The notes below the pieces were generated by a model, which searched no databases, was not told where the DNA came from, and saw nothing but the letters and a program-made list of their open reading frames with translations. Positions 1 through 6,561 of a DNA stretch of 12,278 nt are shown here, one piece after another. The stretch comes from an uncultured Clostridia bacterium. Lineage in GTDB: Bacteria > Bacillota > Clostridia > Oscillospirales > Oscillospiraceae. Location of the stretch: positions 1 to 12,278 of the forward strand of contig CAMGCA010000025.1 in the NCBI GenBank assembly GCA_946011705.1, read 5' to 3'. The position numbers and the translations under genes were made by a program. Within the stretch, counting starts at the first letter, position 1, and each line of letters begins with the position of its first letter.

Positions 1-48
1 TCGCAATGACAGTGGTAGACGGTACTTCGGTGTTAAGTTGATGACATT

Positions 49-65
49 GCCCCTTCGGGGGAGGC
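49..65 (-). repeat. GC-rich stem-loop after the DHHW gene, possible repeat remnant
   Basis: CCCC-TTCG-GGGG can fold just beyond the stop codon of the DHHW gene. On the minus strand the sequence starts AAAGCCTCCCCC, which resembles the outer end (AAAGCCTTCCCC) of the inverted-repeat element at 6384-6561. No T-tract follows on the minus strand, so it is a weak terminator candidate. It may instead be the edge of a dispersed intergenic repeat running off the window. Positions 1-48 hold nothing else I can identify. Confidence 0.35.
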
Positions 66-67
66 TT

Positions 68-1135
68 TTACTTCAATGCCGTGCTGTTGTTGAGAACCAG
101 CGTACTATACAGGAACAATACGTCCTGCCCATGAAAGTCCAGAAGCTGCCCCAGCAGCTCCGGTTGGACGTAGCGGATATCCACCAGCGTTACTTTCGCG
201 TAATCTGTCAGAAGCAGCGGGGCCACAGAACTGCCAAAGGAGTCCCGGAACATAATCAGCTCCCGGTCTGTCCCGGCATTAGGGTTTTCGATGGTCAGCA
301 ATGCCCTGGCCCCGGACAGGTACACATCGTAAAAGTCCCGGCTGTCCAGTTTGGTCATGTCGTACACGCTTCCGGTTTTACCCGTCTCATAATCAAAAAC
401 GGCACATTGGGAAAGGGTGTCGTTTTCCATCAGATACAGTCTGTCCGGCTCCATGGGCAGCGCCGCCTGACCGTAGTACACGCCGTAGAAGGGCCGTTCC
501 AGAGGGGTTTTCTCGAAATCCTCCACGCGGGGTTGGGTAACCCCCAGCCCTTCGCACAGAACGGTTGCGGCGGGAAGAAGATTCTCCTGCCGCCAGTGGG
601 TGTCGGTTCGGTAGTAGTCCTGCCCCGTCAAAGCGGGGCGCAGATCGATCTCCCGCGCCCAGGGCAGGCCCGCGGCCACTTGCGCGTAAAGCGCGTCATA
701 GTCCATGGTCAGATGTCCGCTTTCTTTCCCCAGATAATAGCCCTTATCCGGGATAATTGCGTAAAAACACTGGCTTTCTGCCAGATACTTTTCGTAAATC
801 CTCTGGAACCGGCCAATGGCGTGGTTTACGGAATCCCGGTTTAGGGGGTACTCCTGCTTGACGGCGGTTCCAGCTGTCAGGTAGATGCCGTTATTGTCCT
901 TCTGGCCCAACACCCCGGTGTGAAACAGGGATTTGAGGGTTCGGAAGCTGTCCCGCAGAGGGAACTGGTCCAGGCTGTAGCGTTCAAATTCTGTCTGGAA
1001 TTTTTCGGAAAACGCCGGTTTCTGGGTCAACGGACGGCGTTCCGCCTCTGAAATCTGCTTACTCGGAATGAACCACGCCCAGAGGGCCAGTGCGCCCCAC
1101 AGGGTCAAAGTCAAAATCGTCTGATTTTTTTTCAT
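68..1135 (-). CDS. DHHW/SGNH-family (AlgJ/AlgX-like) envelope O-acetylation protein
   Basis: This 355-residue protein begins with one N-terminal membrane anchor or uncleaved signal (about residues 5-23, after MKKNQ). An extracytoplasmic SGNH-hydrolase-like domain follows. The family hallmark YYRTDTHW (residues 174-181) supplies the Asp178/His180 pair. RDSFGSS (297-303) supplies the putative nucleophile Ser299. Together these match the Asp-His-Ser triad known from AlgX/AlgJ. Such proteins take acetyl groups from a membrane MBOAT partner and transfer them to an extracellular polymer, or help that transfer. The start follows GAGGTGG and lies 9 bases after the MBOAT stop codon, so the two genes are an operon and probably one functional unit. 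The family assignment is firm. The acceptor polymer is unknown, because no polysaccharide synthesis gene is visible nearby. Confidence 0.86.
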   Translation of the reverse strand: MKKNQTILTLTLWGALALWAWFIPSKQISEAERRPLTQKPAFSEKFQTEFERYSLDQFPLRDSFRTLKSLFHTGVLGQKDNNGIYLTAGTAVKQEYPLNRDSVNHAIGRFQRIYEKYLAESQCFYAIIPDKGYYLGKESGHLTMDYDALYAQVAAGLPWAREIDLRPALTGQDYYRTDTHWRQENLLPAATVLCEGLGVTQPRVEDFEKTPLERPFYGVYYGQAALPMEPDRLYLMENDTLSQCAVFDYETGKTGSVYDMTKLDSRDFYDVYLSGARALLTIENPNAGTDRELIMFRDSFGSSVAPLLLTDYAKVTLVDIRYVQPELLGQLLDFHGQDVLFLYSTLVLNNSTALK

Positions 1136-1144
1136 GGTGCCACC

Positions 1145-2524
1145 TCAGAATCGGAAATACAGGAAGGGGCTGAAGGAGCCGTCCACCAGATAGGCGGTGC
1201 AGACCAGCAGCAGGCCCAGCCAGAGCACAGGCTCCAGCATCTGAAAAGCCCGGTTTTCTCCTATTTTTTGCGCGGCCTGTTTCACAAGCGGCGTGGCGCC
1301 GATGCAGGCGATGACCAGCGCAGGGGCATAGCTACGCAGATAATACCCGGTTTCTGCCGTGAACAGGGGCAGTCCGGCAAGGCCAAACAAGGCGGAAAAG
1401 TCGTTTCCCGCCTGGGCCAGGGTGTCAGCGTTGAAGAGCACAAAGCTCAAAATCACCGCCAGCAGCACATAGCCATGGCGCAGAACTCCCGGCAGCCTTT
1501 GCAGACCCGGCAGGGCCTTTTCCATCATCAGCAGCGCCGCGAACAGCAGCCCCCAGAGGACAAAATTCCAGGCTGACCCGTTCCAAAGCCCCGTGAGCAT
1601 CCACACAACGAGGATATTGCGCACCCATTTGCGCTTGCTGACCCGGTTTCCGCCCAGGGGGATATACACATAGTCCCGGAACCAGCTACCAAGGGAAATA
1701 TGCCACCGCCGCCAGAATTCCGTGACACTTTTGGATAGATACGGGTAGTTGAAGTTTTCCGGAAAATGGAAGCCGAGCATTCGCCCCAGACCGATGGCCA
1801 TGTCGGAATACCCGGAAAAGTCAAAATAGATATTCAGCGTAAAGGCCACGGCGTACAGCCACGCGAACACCAGGGAAGGCTCAGCGCTCTCCCGGTAAAG
1901 CTTTGCAAGCATAGCCAGATTGTCCGCCAGAATCACCTTTTTCGAAAGCCCCACCACAAACCGCCGCAGGCCCATCCCCACATTTTCCCAGCTGTGGGTT
2001 CGCTCCTCCAATTCCCTCGCCACGTCGGCATAGCGGACAATGGGCCCGGCGATAAGCTGGGGGAACAGGGCGACGTAAGCCCCGAAAGAGATAGGATTCT
2101 TCTGAGGCGGCACCGTTCCTCGGTACACGTCCACGGTGTAGCTCAGGCACTGGAAGGTGTAAAAGCTGATGCCCACGGGCAAAGCCAGCTTCAGAAGCGG
2201 CAGCGACATCCCCGTGGCGGCGTTGACGCTGGTGATGAAAAAGTCGGCATACTTGAATAGCCCCAGCAGACCCACACCCGCACAGACGGAGACCACCAGC
2301 CATGCCTTTTTGTGATGCGCACTGCGCCCGATGGCAAGGCCGCACAGGTAGAAAACCGCGATGGTAAACACCATCAGCCACAATAGCTTCGGTTCTCCCC
2401 AGCCGTAGAAAAAGAGGCTTGCCAGGAGCAGAACCGCGTTTTTTCCCCGCCGGGGGGTGAGATAGTACACCGCCAGCACCGCCGGCAGGAAATAGTACAG
2501 GAAGGGAATGCTGGAAAAGATCAT
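1145..2524 (-). CDS. MBOAT-family membrane-bound O-acyltransferase (AlgI-like)
   Basis: This is a 459-residue polytopic membrane protein starting MIFSSIPFLYYF. I chose ATG 2524 because TTTGAGGA lies just upstream; an in-frame start 30 bases earlier would add a polar leader with no site. Family features are the N-terminal FYGWGEPK (39-46), FPQLIAGPIVRY (154-165), YFDFSGYSDMAIGLG (233-247) and WRRWHISLGSWFRDYVYIPLGGNR (271-294), the last holding conserved His275. The expected catalytic block GLWHG reads GLWNG (312-316), so Asn315 replaces the histidine that is essential in AlgI- and DltB-type enzymes. The protein would carry acyl, usually acetyl, groups across the membrane to the downstream DHHW protein. 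No clear promoter is seen in the 65 bases between the upstream terminator hairpin and this gene. Expression may depend on read-through or on a weak promoter. Confidence 0.9.
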   Translation of the reverse strand: MIFSSIPFLYYFLPAVLAVYYLTPRRGKNAVLLLASLFFYGWGEPKLLWLMVFTIAVFYLCGLAIGRSAHHKKAWLVVSVCAGVGLLGLFKYADFFITSVNAATGMSLPLLKLALPVGISFYTFQCLSYTVDVYRGTVPPQKNPISFGAYVALFPQLIAGPIVRYADVARELEERTHSWENVGMGLRRFVVGLSKKVILADNLAMLAKLYRESAEPSLVFAWLYAVAFTLNIYFDFSGYSDMAIGLGRMLGFHFPENFNYPYLSKSVTEFWRRWHISLGSWFRDYVYIPLGGNRVSKRKWVRNILVVWMLTGLWNGSAWNFVLWGLLFAALLMMEKALPGLQRLPGVLRHGYVLLAVILSFVLFNADTLAQAGNDFSALFGLAGLPLFTAETGYYLRSYAPALVIACIGATPLVKQAAQKIGENRAFQMLEPVLWLGLLLVCTAYLVDGSFSPFLYFRF

Positions 2525-2589
2525 AATGGTTTCCTCAAATTTCGTAGAGCGCACCTTGCCTCCCCTAAAAAGGGAGCCACGTTCCTATC

Positions 2590-2622
2590 AAAAATGGCAG
2601 CGGCATTGCCGCTGCCATTTTT
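2590..2622 (-). terminator. Rho-independent terminator of the mntP-vanZ-DUF4358 operon
   Basis: This is a perfect 15-bp inverted repeat (arms 2590-2604 and 2608-2622, loop ATT). It has a GC core and A/T ends that give a TTTTT run on either strand. It begins one base after the lipoprotein stop codon. The symmetry would let it work in both directions, but no plus-strand gene enters it. Between it and the MBOAT start lies a second, weaker CTCCC/GGGAG stem (2560-2576) resembling the GC-rich repeats elsewhere in the window. Confidence 0.88.
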
Positions 2623-2623
2623 A

Positions 2624-3175
2624 TCAGATCACAAAATCACACGTTCTGCCCGCCACGGTCTGGAAGGCGTCCACAAAGGACTGGGCAGTCATGTCGCCGG
2701 TGGTGGACACCATGATCAGCATGACCACATCGCCAATACCCGCTGCCTTCACGTCGTCGGCCTCCACGCAGATCCACTTCCGGGGGTCTACACCGGCCTT
2801 CATGCTCTCCGCCACAGCTTTGGGATCCTCTCCGCCTTTGGTGCGCACCATGACCATGGAGAAGGCCAGAGAGCCCATCATCGGCTCGTAGGCAGCAGCT
2901 TCCTTCAGCTGGTTCGCGTCCTCCAGGCCGGTGTAGCTCTTGATGGCCCACAGCCCATCTTCGCTGGTGTCGGTCAGGTCAATGGGAATGACGCCGCCGG
3001 CGAACTCCACGGGCCGGGCTTCAATGACCTTCTCCAGAAGCTCCTCCATGGAGCCAACGAGGGCGCCCTCGGGAGCGGTGGTCTCAGGAGCGGTGGTTTC
3101 CGTGGCCTGCTTGCCGCAGGCGGTCATGGCAAGTACAAGGCTCAGCGCGAGAACCGCGCAAATCAGTTTTTTCAT
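2624..3175 (-). CDS. DUF4358-family lipoprotein
   Basis: This 183-residue secreted lipoprotein starts MKKLICAVLALSLVLAMTAC. A basic and hydrophobic signal peptide ends in lipobox AMTAC, with acylated Cys20. A Thr/Pro/Glu linker follows with the direct repeat ETTAPETTAPE (about residues 24-34). The body contains YEPMMGSLAFSMVMVR and VDPRKWICV, blocks I recall as typical of DUF4358 proteins in Clostridia. No catalytic motif is visible and the function is unknown. I chose ATG 3175 because GGAGG lies about 9 bases upstream, inside the end of the VanZ gene; an in-frame start at 3211 would add residues before the signal peptide. The start is one base after the VanZ stop codon, so the two genes are likely translationally coupled. 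Confidence 0.8.
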   Translation of the reverse strand: MKKLICAVLALSLVLAMTACGKQATETTAPETTAPEGALVGSMEELLEKVIEARPVEFAGGVIPIDLTDTSEDGLWAIKSYTGLEDANQLKEAAAYEPMMGSLAFSMVMVRTKGGEDPKAVAESMKAGVDPRKWICVEADDVKAAGIGDVVMLIMVSTTGDMTAQSFVDAFQTVAGRTCDFVI

Positions 3176-3176
3176 A

Positions 3177-3572
3177 TCAGGTTTCCTCCAAAATTCGTAT
3201 TTTGCAAACATAATGATGCCCCAAAGTGAGCAAAATCACACCCAGCAGCACGCCGCAGCTGTCAATGCAGACATCCCGCACACTGGGGCCTCTGCCGGGG
3301 ACAAAAACTTGAATGGTTTCATCCACACAGGCTGCCAGCCCGCCGCAGAGGAAGGGCGCCAGCGTGCCCTTGCCCAGCATACCGAACAGCCAGCAAAGGC
3401 ACAGGCCTAACACCGTAAATTCCGTGAAATGGGCCATTTTTCGCACCAGGAAGCCCAGGCCCGAAGGTTCCGACTCTCCCTGCTCAAACAGGCACTGCAA
3501 GATCCTCTTGAAAAAATCGCTGATGGCCCCGGAGATTTCCCCGGGCAGCAGAGAATTGCCCCAGATGAACAC
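3177..3572 (-). CDS. VanZ-family membrane protein
   Basis: The GTG start at 3572 gives 131 residues. VanZ hallmarks are WGNSLLPGE near the N-terminus, RKMAHFTEF in the middle, and DETIQVFVPGRGPSVRDV followed by the ID..G of the last membrane segment. VanZ-like proteins are small membrane proteins. The founding member gives low-level teicoplanin resistance; the role of most relatives is unknown. The start is uncertain. The frame stays open upstream and encodes a basic stretch (IRTQRRRRRG) and TLTVCCLVFIW, which look like the normal N-terminus and first half of membrane segment 1, yet no ATG, GTG or TTG is available there. A CTG at 3590 overlaps the mntP stop as CTGA. The gene sits between mntP and the lipoprotein in one operon. 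Confidence 0.82.
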   Translation of the reverse strand: MFIWGNSLLPGEISGAISDFFKRILQCLFEQGESEPSGLGFLVRKMAHFTEFTVLGLCLCWLFGMLGKGTLAPFLCGGLAACVDETIQVFVPGRGPSVRDVCIDSCGVLLGVILLTLGHHYVCKIRILEET

Positions 3573-3586
3573 CAGACAACAGACCG

Positions 3587-4201
3587 TCAGAGTAACGCCC
3601 CGCCGCCTCCGCCTTTGCGTCCGGATGACGCCCGTACCCCCAGGTGCGCCAGCAGGATTTTCACGCCCAGCAAAATCAGAAGGATTCCCCCGGCGAACTC
3701 TGCCTTGCTTTCAAAGCGGCTGCCAAAGACGTTGCCGATCTTCACGCCCAGCATGGACAGGATACAAGTGCAGACGCCGATTAAGGTCACGGCGGAGAAA
3801 ATATTCACATTTCCCACCAGAGCCAGGGAAATGCCCACCGCCAGCGCGTCAATGGACGTTGCCACCGCCATGACGAACATGGTTTTCATCGACAAATCCG
3901 CCCCGTTTTCGCAGCAGCATTCTTCCTCCGTGGACGTGGCTTCCTTGAGCATATTCACGCCGATGATGGCCAGCAGTCCAAAGGCAATCCAGTGATCCAC
4001 CGCCTGAATGGCCGTGGCGAACAGGGTGCCCAGGAAAAAGCCGATCAGGGGCATCAACGCCTGAAAGCCGCCGAACCACACCCCGCAGGTGATCTCTGCC
4101 TTGAACGTGGCCCGCCGAAGGGCCAGTCCCTTGCACACCGATACCGCGAAGGCGTCCATGCTCAGCCCCACAGCCAGCAGTAATAGCGCACCGATTCCCA
4201 T
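3587..4201 (-). CDS. mntP: MntP-family manganese efflux pump
   Basis: This 204-residue membrane protein has the internal duplication typical of MntP. GLSMDAFAVS (12-21) in the first half and ATSIDALAVG (114-123) in the second place the key aspartates at Asp16 and Asp118, the same positions as in E. coli MntP. MntP exports Mn2+ when it is in excess. The start follows GGAGG by 9 bases and lies downstream of a manganese riboswitch, which independently supports the function. The loop between the halves carries an acidic, cysteine-rich patch EEECCCENG (92-100), a plausible metal-binding addition. The last 20 or so residues (ASSGRKGGGGGALL) form a low-complexity tail past the final membrane segment, encoded where the frame of vanZ is also open. 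Confidence 0.93.
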   Translation of the reverse strand: MGIGALLLLAVGLSMDAFAVSVCKGLALRRATFKAEITCGVWFGGFQALMPLIGFFLGTLFATAIQAVDHWIAFGLLAIIGVNMLKEATSTEEECCCENGADLSMKTMFVMAVATSIDALAVGISLALVGNVNIFSAVTLIGVCTCILSMLGVKIGNVFGSRFESKAEFAGGILLILLGVKILLAHLGVRASSGRKGGGGGALL

Positions 4202-4218
4202 AAAAAAAGACCTCCGTA

Positions 4219-4350
4219 CAGATTCTCACCGGCACGCAGGGTCACAAAGAGACTGAGCCGGCATTCAAGTCTCGTCATTTCAGGCAGAACCGGGGCGAAC
4301 CCAGTATGTCGATTCTGTCCCGCGTCCATGCGCGCCGACTACTCCCTCTT
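4219..4350 (-). ncRNA. yybP-ykoY manganese riboswitch upstream of mntP
   Basis: On the minus strand the leader shows the two conserved internal-loop strands of the yybP-ykoY aptamer: GGGAGTAG (4339-4346) near the 5' end and a later GACATACTGG segment. These are followed by CTGAAATGACGAGAC. The class binds Mn2+ directly and raises expression of Mn exporters. A GAGAC/GTCTC inverted repeat (4249-4273) is followed by a short T-rich stretch. It could be part of the aptamer or of the expression platform; I could not settle which. Boundaries are approximate. The leader runs about 150 bases from the predicted transcription start to the mntP start. Confidence 0.85.
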
Positions 4351-4359
4351 CTGCCGGGA

Positions 4360-4388
4360 ATTATAACAAAACGCTCCCACTTTGTCAA
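4360..4388 (-). promoter_or_regulatory. Consensus sigma-A promoter of the mntP operon
   Basis: Read on the minus strand, TTGACA (4383-4388) is separated by exactly 17 bases from TATAAT (4360-4365). Both hexamers match the consensus fully. Predicted transcription starts near 4353, just ahead of the riboswitch. The -35 box lies inside the terminator hairpin of the upstream operon. Confidence 0.92.
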
Positions 4389-4400
4389 GGCAAAGTGGGA
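4375..4400 (-). terminator. Terminator of the azlCD-GNAT operon, overlapping the mntP -35 box
   Basis: A perfect 10-bp inverted repeat (TCCCACTTTG, 6-base loop, CAAAGTGGGA) lies 15 bases past the GNAT stop codon. The minus strand then reads GCGTTTTGTT, a modest T-rich tail. The TTGACA -35 box of the mntP promoter is built from the loop and the 3' arm. Confidence 0.78.
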
Positions 4401-4415
4401 GAATACACAGTTATT

Positions 4416-4943
4416 TTACAAATTATTGAGCATTTTTTCCAGCAGCACCAGACCCACGCCCGCAATGCCGTTGAACACGCAGGGCACGATACCCGCTTCC
4501 CGATAGCCAAGCTTTGCATACATGGCTCTGGCCCGGAGATTGCGGCTGTTGGTGTCCATCCGAAGAACCTTACAGCCGTTTTGAATGGCGTAATCCTCAT
4601 AAAACGCCACAAACTGCTTGCCAAGTCCCCGTCCGGCAGCATCCGGGTCGATGACCAGGGTGTGCAGCACCATGACCTCAGAATCTGCTGCCGCAAACTG
4701 CCACGGCCCGCCGTAATAGGCATCCACCTGGGTCTGGTTGATGATGGCCGCACCCACGATTCTGCCGCTGTCCTCCTGAACGAACAGGTCACCACGGGAA
4801 AGGGCCTGCCAAGCGGTGTCTTCGGTGGGGTAAACGCACCGAATCCAGCCAATGGTGACCCGGCCCGCTTCCTCCTCGGTGTGGAGTTTGTCATAAATCG
4901 CCGCCACCGCGGGAATATCCGCCTGTACTGCCTTGCGGATCAT
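4416..4943 (-). CDS. GNAT-family N-acetyltransferase
   Basis: This 175-residue protein has a single GNAT domain. Motif A appears as VLHTLVIDPDAAGRGLGKQF (92-111), with the acetyl-CoA pyrophosphate loop AGRGLGK. Motif B follows as LRMDTNSRNLRARAMYAKLGY (127-147). The fold is therefore well supported, but the acceptor substrate is not predictable. The start ATG 4943 overlaps the azlD stop codon as ATGA, so translation is coupled to the amino-acid exporter. A longer in-frame ORF upstream is only the shadow of azlD. The context suggests acetylation of a small amine or amino acid handled by the exporter; this is inference. Confidence 0.88.
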   Translation of the reverse strand: MIRKAVQADIPAVAAIYDKLHTEEEAGRVTIGWIRCVYPTEDTAWQALSRGDLFVQEDSGRIVGAAIINQTQVDAYYGGPWQFAAADSEVMVLHTLVIDPDAAGRGLGKQFVAFYEDYAIQNGCKVLRMDTNSRNLRARAMYAKLGYREAGIVPCVFNGIAGVGLVLLEKMLNNL

Positions 4944-5260
4944 GCCAGCACCCCCGTCAGTTTCAGGACGCACTCCACAATCAGCACCGCCGCGCTGCTG
5001 CTGAGGGCCACCACGATCAGGCTCTTGCCTCGATAGGCCAGGATAATCGCCACAATCAGGGCAGCCGCGCCGCTGAGGATGGACGCGGTACTGCTGAGGA
5101 TTGCCGGAAAGGTCATGGCGGTCAGGCAGGCGTAGGGCACATAGTGCAGAAACGATCGCAGGAAGCGGCTGCGAATGGGCTTGCGGAAAATGGTCAGGGG
5201 CAGCACACGAATCAGGTATGTGGTCAGCGCCATGGTGAAGATGTACACATAAATACTCAT
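4940..5260 (-). CDS. azlD: AzlD-family branched-chain amino acid exporter subunit
   Basis: This 106-residue protein has about three or four membrane segments. The AzlD features TYLIRVLPL (14-22) and FLHYVPYACLTAMTFPAIL (37-55) are present. AzlD is the small partner of AzlC, and the pair exports branched-chain amino acids and analogues (azaleucine resistance in Bacillus, BrnFE in Corynebacterium). It overlaps the end of azlC and the start of the GNAT gene by four bases each, so the three genes are tightly coupled. Confidence 0.9.
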   Translation of the reverse strand: MSIYVYIFTMALTTYLIRVLPLTIFRKPIRSRFLRSFLHYVPYACLTAMTFPAILSSTASILSGAAALIVAIILAYRGKSLIVVALSSSAAVLIVECVLKLTGVLA

Positions 5261-5970
5261 GCAGCCGCCTCCGCTTCTTCCTCAATGGGGAGCAGTGCCG
5301 CGCAGATGCCCGCCGCCGCTACCGTACAGATGACAATGGCAAGCCCTGCGGATACGGTTTTCAGCACCGGCACCCAGGTAAAGGCGCTGCTGAAGCACAG
5401 CGCCAGAATCACCGCCGCCAGAATTTTTTTATCCGTCTTCGCCGGGGGCACCACAATGGCAATAAACATTCCGTAGAGCATGACCCCCAGCGCCGCCTGA
5501 ATGGAAGCCGGCAGCACCGATCCGGCCAGGCCGCCGCACAAAGTCCCCAGCGTCCATCCCACAATGGGCAGGGTGCCAAGGCCCAGCATAAAGGGCACCG
5601 TCAGCGGCTCCACTCTCGCCATGGCCAGGGCGAAAATTTCGTCGGTATTGAAAAACGCGATGAGCAGCCGGGGCAGAAAGCCGATTTTCTCCCCCATCCG
5701 CTGGCTCAGAGCCAGACTCATGAGTGCGTAGCGGCTGTTGATAATCAGCTGGGTCAGGATCATCTCCCACAGGGTCGCCGCCGCCACAATAACGGTCAGT
5801 CCCGCGACCAGGCCCGCGCTGGTCACGTTGGTCAGGGAAATCAGGGTAGCGGTCCATGCGGATATACCCTGACTGACTGCCATGGCCCCAAATCCAAAGC
5901 TGACGGAGAAGTAGCCCATGCCCACCGGCAGTCCCCGGCTTACCCCCGTCCGGTATTCCCGAAAATTCAT
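5257..5970 (-). CDS. azlC: AzlC-family branched-chain amino acid exporter subunit
   Basis: This 237-residue polytopic membrane protein starts MNFREYRTGVSRGLPVGMGY. The AzlC pattern is clear: GLPVGMGYFSVSFGFGAMAVSQG near the N-terminus, then NSRYALMSLALSQRM and FNTDEIFALA. It would form the larger exporter subunit with AzlD. I chose ATG 5970 because AAAGGACG precedes it; a start at 6018 would overlap the upstream gene and add a charged, unrelated leader. The tail is very acidic and alanine-rich (PIEEEAEAAA). The exported substrate may be valine, leucine or isoleucine by family knowledge; nothing in the sequence fixes it. Confidence 0.92.
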   Translation of the reverse strand: MNFREYRTGVSRGLPVGMGYFSVSFGFGAMAVSQGISAWTATLISLTNVTSAGLVAGLTVIVAAATLWEMILTQLIINSRYALMSLALSQRMGEKIGFLPRLLIAFFNTDEIFALAMARVEPLTVPFMLGLGTLPIVGWTLGTLCGGLAGSVLPASIQAALGVMLYGMFIAIVVPPAKTDKKILAAVILALCFSSAFTWVPVLKTVSAGLAIVICTVAAAGICAALLPIEEEAEAAA

Positions 5971-5991
5971 AATATGTCGTCCTTTATTTCT

Positions 5992-6005
5992 ATTGTCAAT
6001 TGTCA
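5992..6005 (-). repeat. Tandem 7-bp direct repeat at the end of the Cys-rich gene
   Basis: ATTGTCA occurs twice in tandem, followed by a partial ATT. On the minus strand it encodes the last residues (EIDN) and stop codon of the Cys-rich protein. It lies about 22 bases upstream of the azlC start. No palindrome or promoter spacing supports a regulatory role. Confidence 0.5.
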
Positions 6006-6352
6006 ATTTCATTAACACCCTGATATTCCATCAGCTCCAGCACCTGCTGGCCTCTCTGGGTCAGGGCCATACTACCCTTCAAGGGGTAATCACCGTACCC
6101 CGCAAAGCCCGCCAAAGGCTGGTCATAATCCAGAGAAATCAGGCCCTTTCTCTCCAAAAGTTCCAGAATCAGGCTCATATTCTCCGCTGCGTCCGTCTCC
6201 GGGTAAATGGGCGTCAGGTCTCCCAATTGCCGGGCCACCGGCAGGAAGGCCACCTCCCCAAGGCGGCGCAGGAAGCCAATTTCCGCTTCACTCAGCGTAA
6301 GCTCCCGTGCACATCCGGAACAGCCGCCGCAGTTTCCATTGCAGTTTCCCAT
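5996..6352 (-). CDS. Small protein with Cys-rich N-terminus and winged-helix-like body
   Basis: I do not recognise this 118-residue protein as a named family. It starts MGNCNGNCGGCSGCARE, placing Cys4, Cys8, Cys11 and Cys14 in a C-x3-C-x2-C-x2-C cluster that could bind an Fe-S cluster or a metal. The remainder looks like one winged-helix domain. A helical N-terminal part leads into MSLILELLERKGLISLDYD (59-77, helix-turn-helix and strand), then SMALTQRGQQVLELMEY (93-109), which resembles a wing strand and closing helix. The start follows GAGGGAG by a few bases. It is the first gene of the azlC-azlD-GNAT operon, the place where Bacillus has the regulator AzlB. A DNA-binding sensor of metal, redox or oxygen state is plausible; that function is inference. 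Confidence 0.7.
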   Translation of the reverse strand: MGNCNGNCGGCSGCARELTLSEAEIGFLRRLGEVAFLPVARQLGDLTPIYPETDAAENMSLILELLERKGLISLDYDQPLAGFAGYGDYPLKGSMALTQRGQQVLELMEYQGVNEIDN

Positions 6353-6383
6353 GAATCTCCCTCAAAAATGTGGTATGTTCTTC

Positions 6384-6561
6384 TTTAGCGAATCAACAAA
6401 GCCTTCCCCTTTGGGGAAGGTGCCCCAGTGCGCACACTGGGGCGGAAGAGGGCGGAACAGCTTTCAACACACAAACGCATTTCGGCGAAATGGTATTGAC
6501 CTCTCCCGACCTCGCTTTCGCTCGCCCACCCTCCCCAAAGGGGAGGGCTTAATTCACTAAA
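6384..6561. repeat. Inverted-repeat element (MITE-like or palindromic intergenic repeat)
   Basis: The left end (6399-6420, AAGCCTTCCCCTTTGGGGAA plus GG) and right end (6529-6550) are near-perfect inverted copies of 22 bases. Each copy is itself a CCCC-TTT-GGGG palindrome. The similarity continues outward (TTTAGCGAAT at 6384 against TTTAGTGAAT read inward from 6561). Inside are two further perfect hairpins: GCCCCAGTG/CACTGGGGC (6422-6443) and CATTTC/GAAATG (6478-6492). The short ORFs across it show no protein character. It looks like a non-coding, structured, dispersed element of the kind abundant in gut Clostridia. No convincing target-site duplication was found. Confidence 0.8.

Noticed and set aside
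38..844. A 268-codon plus-strand open frame
   Set aside because: It lies opposite the DHHW gene, has no recognisable motif, and its start has no clear ribosome binding site.
4944..5285. An N-terminal extension of the GNAT gene
   Set aside because: It is the shifted reading of azlD. The ATG at 4943 overlapping the azlD stop codon is the natural start.
6370..6560. Small plus-strand open frames across the inverted-repeat element
   Set aside because: They follow the palindromic DNA, contain no protein features, and are better explained by the non-coding repeat.
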